Below, piece by piece: positions 47,954-51,919 of a stretch of 51,919 nt of DNA. The DNA comes from Candidatus Omnitrophota bacterium (GTDB lineage Bacteria > Hinthialibacterota > Hinthialibacteria > Hinthialibacterales > JAKPRU01). Under the pieces are notes generated by a model. That model saw only the letters and a list, made by a program, of their open reading frames with translations, was not told where the DNA came from and did no database searches. The stretch is taken from assembly GCA_029568995.1 (NCBI GenBank), contig JAKPYU010000080.1, positions 1 through 51,919 of the forward strand, given 5' to 3'. The translations under genes were made by a program, and so were the position numbers. The number at the start of each line of letters is the position of its first letter. The stretch's first letter is position 1.

Positions 47954-50900
47954 TCAGCGACTCAGGAGAATCGAGACCGTATCGCTCTCGGTGTGGATCG
48001 CGACCAGATCCGGATATCCATCCTGGTTGAGATCATCTGCAAGAAGCCTTGTCACGCTGCTTCCAAAGAGTAAACGTTCCGGAGACGCAAAAGTCCCATT
48101 CTCACTGCCTGTAAATACGGTCAGTCGGTCGGCCCCACTCTCAGCAACGACAAGATCGAGGAGGCCATCCCGATTCAGATCGACTGCCGCCACATCCTCG
48201 GGAGCCAGGAGGGAAGGAAGTACGGTTTGCTGCGGGAATGTACCGTTTCCGCTGTTCCATAATACTACAGCATTGTTGTCGCTCCGATTGGCCACAACCA
48301 GGTCACGGTCACCATCCCCGTCCGGATCTCCGACGGCGATTCCGAACGGATTGCGCCCTGAAGCGACCGGCTTCCGCGCTCCGAAAGACCCGTTGCCATC
48401 CCCGATCAACACGGCAACGGAGTTCTGAGCACGCAAAGTGATGGCCAGATCCAATTGACCGTCCCCGCTCAAATCGGCTACCACGAACCGACCGGGATCT
48501 GCCCCGCCGACTTGAAAGACTCGGGACCGGAATGACCCGCCTCCCAATCCGATAAAAACCGAAACCGTGTCGGAGAACAGGTTTGTCACAATCAGGTCGA
48601 GTACCCCATCGGAGGAGATATCGGCAGCCCCGATATCCACCGGCCCATCCCCCGTTGTCTGTTTCCCACCGGTCCGAAATCCGCTGGGACCTCCCCAGAA
48701 CAATTGGACACCTCTGTCCGTGAATGTCACGGAGGCGAGATCGTCAATTCCGTCTCCATTCAAGTCCCCGGTAGCAAGCGATTGTGGGACATTGCCGATG
48801 TCGAATAGTATGGGAGATCCAAATTGTCCTGGTTGGATGCCCGGCAACAGCATCCCGGACCCCGATCCACGGACAAAGGCGTTGGCAATCACCAGGTCTC
48901 GAACGCCGTCCGCGTTGAAATCTCCGGCGGCGACTGCCACCGGCGCGGCCCCGGTCTTCGATTCCTCCGGTGGAGAGAAGAAATCCTGAATCGAGCCGGG
49001 AGTGCCGGACGGAATTGGAGTATGCGTGGCCGTCCGGGTCGGTGTTGCGGTTGCAGTGGCTGTCCATGTCTTGGTTGGCGTCTCGGTAGGAGTGGGGGTT
49101 GGCGAATCGGTGTTCGTGGGGGTCCAGGTCGGCGATGGTGTTTCGGATGGGCTGGGTGAGGGGCTGGGAGTCGGCGTTCCTGTGGGCGAAGAGGTCGGAG
49201 TCGGCAAGGCGGTTCCTGTGGGTGTCGCAGTCTCGGTGGGCGTTGGCGTAGATGTGCGAATGGAGAGATGACGAATCACATAATATCCCACCAGGACAGT
49301 CGGCGAGTCTTTCCACTCTTCCGAGTTGCTCGACAGCGCTCGGACATGGAGGGTCAACTCACCGTCCCATTCCCCCAGATGGAATTCCGACCATTGGCCG
49401 TTCACCAGCTCATCTGCCGAAATGAACATGACCGGCTGAAAATCCCATAGAATCTGAAATCCTCGAACACCCTCCAGCGGGTAAGCTCGATCGGTGTCTC
49501 CCAAACCGAAATAGATCCGAGTTCGTATCGGTTGCGCGGAAATCCGTCGGGATGCGGAGGATTCCGATGACAACGCTTTCTCCTCCTGAACCAGAACGAC
49601 AAAAGGCGGTGGGAGCGTTGAAATCGGAGTCGGCGTGAATGTGGGAGAGGGGGTAGGTGTCAGCGTGGGAGTATCGGTCGGCGATGGAGTGAACGTGGGC
49701 GTCGATGTGGGTGATGGGCTTGGCGTCGCCGTAGCGGTAGGTGTGGCTGTGGGCGTGGGCTGGGGTAGCTGGTCGATGACAACGATTCGGTTAGAAGGCT
49801 GGAATTGGGGAATGACAATCAGATCGGCCAATTCATCATTGTTGAGATCCGCTGTCTCCATGGCGCGCGGAGTCAGGGGAAGATCCACTCGAATCGGCTG
49901 CCCGAACAAAACATCGTTGCCGACCGGAACCACAATGACCGCGCCTCCCGTGGTTTCGCCGGAACTCCCGGGAGAGTCGCCGATGAGGAGGTCCTTGTAC
50001 CCATCGCCGGTCACATCCGCAATGGCGAGTGCCTGCGGGAACGTTCCCACCGGCACATGGGCCACTTCCATCAAATCCCCTGTCCCGGCATTCAGCAGAA
50101 GGTACCCGGTTCCCTGACTTGATCCCGAACCGGTTTCCCAGGATACGGCGATCAGGTCCGGCGCGCCGTTCCTGTCTGCATCAATCACACCCAACGCCTG
50201 AGGACTGGGCAAGTCGATGAAAAGAGAATTCTGGAATCCTCCGGTTTCTCCGGCATTTGACAGAATCAATACCCCGCTTTCCCCGGTTGATGATCCGGGA
50301 CTGTAGGAGATCGCGAGGTCCTCCCAGCCGTCTCCATTGAAATCAGCGGCAACGATATCCGTGGCACCCGGGCCGATCTCCATCCGGATATCGCTTAACC
50401 GCAGGGTTCCGTCCGGTTGACCGTGCCATACATGGAAGTCGGATTCCTCTCCCGGATCGATCCAGGGATAAGGGCTGGACCCGGTGGACCAGGCGGTAAC
50501 GGCAATATCGGGAAACTCATCTCCGTCCGCATCAAAAACAACGAGATCCCCGGAACCACGTGCGGGACTTGTGTATACGACAGGCGAATCGAAACCGACC
50601 CAATTGGGCGCATTTCCCCCATTGATCCAAACCGTGACCGCACTGGGGCCGGACCCGATCAGATCCGGGTATCCATCCTGATTGAGATCCGCCAGGGCAA
50701 TTTCCTGGACCTGTGACCTCGCATCGGACGGAAATTCAATCAATGTCCCCGGCCCGTCCAAGTTGAGCAGAACGAACATCTTAGGCGGATAAGGATAGTT
50801 GGATGCCACGATCACATCCCGCCTGCCGTCATTGTTCAGATCCCCCGTGACAATGTCGGTCAGGTAGTATCCCCCCTGGGCATTCTCCGGCAGACGGATT

Positions 50901-51007
50901 TCCACAGGATTACCGAAAAGAATCTCGGAACCATTCGCCGATCCCACACCCAGGAGAAGGAGAAGACAAAGAGCGTTCTCCATCCGTTTGGAGATGGGAT
51001 GCTGCAC
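47954..51007 (-). CDS. Large secreted FG-GAP/VCBS repeat protein with Thr-Pro linkers
   Basis: A 1017-residue exported protein. It opens with a signal peptide (ALCLLLLLGVGSANGS). Residues ~25-420 carry FG-GAP repeats of the form DLNNDGRRDVIVASN and ADFNGDGWEDLAIS, each with a calcium-type DxNxDG loop; together they should fold as an integrin-like beta propeller. A Thr-Pro linker (~415-460), a beta domain (~470-580), a second Thr-Pro linker and a second FG-GAP propeller (~690-1010) follow. GTG 51007 has GAGGAG 7 nt upstream, and is preferred to TTG 51025 and ATG 50983. It looks like a surface or matrix adhesin. Confidence 0.88.
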   Translation of the reverse strand: MQHPISKRMENALCLLLLLGVGSANGSEILFGNPVEIRLPENAQGGYYLTDIVTGDLNNDGRRDVIVASNYPYPPKMFVLLNLDGPGTLIEFPSDARSQVQEIALADLNQDGYPDLIGSGPSAVTVWINGGNAPNWVGFDSPVVYTSPARGSGDLVVFDADGDEFPDIAVTAWSTGSSPYPWIDPGEESDFHVWHGQPDGTLRLSDIRMEIGPGATDIVAADFNGDGWEDLAISYSPGSSTGESGVLILSNAGETGGFQNSLFIDLPSPQALGVIDADRNGAPDLIAVSWETGSGSSQGTGYLLLNAGTGDLMEVAHVPVGTFPQALAIADVTGDGYKDLLIGDSPGSSGETTGGAVIVVPVGNDVLFGQPIRVDLPLTPRAMETADLNNDELADLIVIPQFQPSNRIVVIDQLPQPTPTATPTATATPSPSPTSTPTFTPSPTDTPTLTPTPSPTFTPTPISTLPPPFVVLVQEEKALSSESSASRRISAQPIRTRIYFGLGDTDRAYPLEGVRGFQILWDFQPVMFISADELVNGQWSEFHLGEWDGELTLHVRALSSNSEEWKDSPTVLVGYYVIRHLSIRTSTPTPTETATPTGTALPTPTSSPTGTPTPSPSPSPSETPSPTWTPTNTDSPTPTPTETPTKTWTATATATPTRTATHTPIPSGTPGSIQDFFSPPEESKTGAAPVAVAAGDFNADGVRDLVIANAFVRGSGSGMLLPGIQPGQFGSPILFDIGNVPQSLATGDLNGDGIDDLASVTFTDRGVQLFWGGPSGFRTGGKQTTGDGPVDIGAADISSDGVLDLIVTNLFSDTVSVFIGLGGGSFRSRVFQVGGADPGRFVVADLSGDGQLDLAITLRAQNSVAVLIGDGNGSFGARKPVASGRNPFGIAVGDPDGDGDRDLVVANRSDNNAVVLWNSGNGTFPQQTVLPSLLAPEDVAAVDLNRDGLLDLVVAESGADRLTVFTGSENGTFASPERLLFGSSVTRLLADDLNQDGYPDLVAIHTESDTVSILLSR

Positions 51008-51104
51008 CGGATTGCTCCTCAGCAAAGGGGATTTTGGTTTGAGTAGAATCTATCGCAGGATCCGTCGGACTTCAACAATGGCAATCCCTCGGCGCAGGGC
51101 AGGG

Positions 51105-51338
51105 TCATTCTCCGTCATCGCCGATTGATTCGACAGGACATTGGCTTTTGGCTTCCCGGCATTGGGCCAGTTCTTCGGCGTTTTCCGGTTGCTTGTAAAC
51201 CACGTCGTGATCTCCGTCCTCACCCTCTCGGAAATTCTTGGGAGCCAACTCGACACATAAGCCACACACGATGCAGCTCTTATCGACATACCAGGGTCCG
51301 GGAGCATTGTCCTCCCATTTTTCGTTACGATCAGGCAT
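51105..51338 (-). CDS. Ferredoxin-type small Fe-S protein
   Basis: A 77-residue protein with a CxxCxxC motif (CIVCGLCVELAP, near residues 22-28) and a later CREAKSQCPVESI with the fourth Cys. The layout matches 4Fe-4S mono-cluster ferredoxins of the 'CxxCxxC...CP' type. It carries electrons for redox enzymes. GGAGG lies 7 nt before ATG 51338. It is alone on its strand apart from the gene at the window edge. Confidence 0.9.
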   Translation of the reverse strand: MPDRNEKWEDNAPGPWYVDKSCIVCGLCVELAPKNFREGEDGDHDVVYKQPENAEELAQCREAKSQCPVESIGDDGE

Positions 51339-51400
51339 TGCAGTTCCTCCAAACGTAATAAACGCCGCACATGGCGGCGAGAGGCGTCGTCCTTTTCCGT

Positions 51401-51406
51401 ATTATA
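51401..51406 (-). promoter_or_regulatory. Candidate -10 box for the ferredoxin gene
   Basis: TATAAT on the minus strand, inside the small palindrome CGTATAATACG, 63 nt before the ferredoxin ATG. The -35 region is weak (TTCCAT at 17-nt spacing). Confidence 0.4.
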
Positions 51407-51476
51407 CGAGATTCGCTCGTTGGATGGAAAGGAAGAGGGGGAGTTTATTCCCGACCGAGGAAACGAACTCCGGCGC

Positions 51477-51919
51477 TCAAAACACCGATTGTACCTGGTC
51501 CAATGTCTCGGCTTTGCGCAAAGTGTCTTTGATTTCCGTCAATTTCTGAATAGAGTCGATTTTCTCAAGACGGGGAATTAAGAACAGCCCCTCATCCCCG
51601 AATCTCAATTCCAGCGCCAGTCGAATTCCCTCACGAAGCCCTTCTATGAGTCCTTCTTCGTGTCCTTCTTCTCGTCCTTCTTCCCGTCCTTCTTGCCAGC
51701 CTTCGCTATGGATTCTCTCGAATACGGTCGGCATGAGTTTACCTCCAGTGTCCGGCAGGGCTTTCATTACGCCTGCACGCATTTGTTCTTCATTGATGTT
51801 TTCCGTGGCGTACCCCACATAGTGTAACATGGATTCACGGTCCGAATCTCATGATATCTCCGTAACTTGCCAGGCCGTTCGAGGAGTTGTAGGGCACATA
51901 GGAACGGCTCGCCGACGAT
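51477..51919 (-). pseudogene. C-terminal part of an Rpn/PD-(D/E)XK-type nuclease, probably frameshifted, cut by the window edge
   Basis: The open frame from ATG 51830 to 51477 encodes MLHYVGYATENINEEQ, then a stretch of EGREEG/EGLREG-type repeats, and the conserved end IRLALELRFGDEG. This is the usual C-terminal part of Rpn-family recombination-promoting nucleases (YhgA-like transposase_31). The sequence upstream is coding-like in another frame (FLCALQLLERPGK), and a TGA lies 7 codons before the ATG in the same frame. That suggests a frameshift or decay near 51845-51860. The N-terminal nuclease core is outside the window. Confidence 0.55.

Overview
The window is about 52 kb of gene-dense bacterial chromosome with moderately high GC and frequent gene-strand switches. 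The cell appears diderm: there is an LptF-type lipopolysaccharide export permease, several lipoprotein signals, a type IV prepilin-like protein and a sigma-54 response regulator. The content is typical of uncultured FCB/PVC-like lineages (Hydrogenedentota, Sumerlaeota, Latescibacterota, Poribacteria, planctomycete relatives): twin-arginine-exported dehydratase and fucosidase, Gfo/Idh/MocA oxidoreductases, a uroporphyrinogen-decarboxylase-like enzyme, a ThuA-domain protein, a DUF6807 protein, an exported xylose-isomerase-like protein, and secreted proteins with Thr-Pro linkers plus cohesin, dockerin or FG-GAP modules. The phylum cannot be fixed from this sequence alone.

Layout. 0-13 kb: an exported O-methyltransferase, a Tat-exported sugar-acid dehydratase, a DUF433/DUF5615 toxin-antitoxin-like pair, a complete TctC-TctB-TctA tripartite carboxylate transporter, an MFS permease, a URO-D-like enzyme, two Gfo/Idh/MocA oxidoreductases, an SDR and a GH29 alpha-L-fucosidase-like protein. 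This reads as a locus for uptake and oxidation of sugar acids or deoxysugars, although the substrate is unknown. 13-19 kb is housekeeping: asd, lptF, smpB, a galU-like gene, tRNA-Val(TAC) and tRNA-Asp(GTC). 19-24 kb: a secreted protein whose cohesin-like fold seems to be interrupted by a dockerin-like module, a second Thr-Pro-linker/cohesin protein, a tandem STAS protein and a prepilin-like protein. 24-34 kb: mostly exported enzymes and lipoproteins of carbohydrate or ester metabolism. 34-44.5 kb: signalling and regulation, with an NtrC-type regulator, NikR, a MntA-HepT toxin-antitoxin pair, and an operon of a periplasmic-binding-domain histidine kinase, a single-domain receiver and a hybrid kinase, facing an orphan ABC-type binding protein. 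44.5-48 kb: a 29-residue ribosomal-type peptide, spoVG, and a murI / GerMN / amidase cell-wall operon. 48-52 kb: a 1017-residue FG-GAP protein, a ferredoxin, and the C-terminal part of a probable Rpn-family nuclease that runs into the window edge.

The most unusual non-coding signal is a set of short palindromic repeats in the intergenic gaps. Several families keep perfect self-complementarity while their sequence changes. One family has constant arms around three unrelated 12-bp palindromic cores, and two others show paired (compensatory) changes between copies. The most interesting protein-level signals are the cohesin/dockerin pair at 19.3-22.8 kb and the binding-protein/kinase phosphorelay at 37.3-44.4 kb. 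All function calls come from reading motifs by eye; no database search was run.
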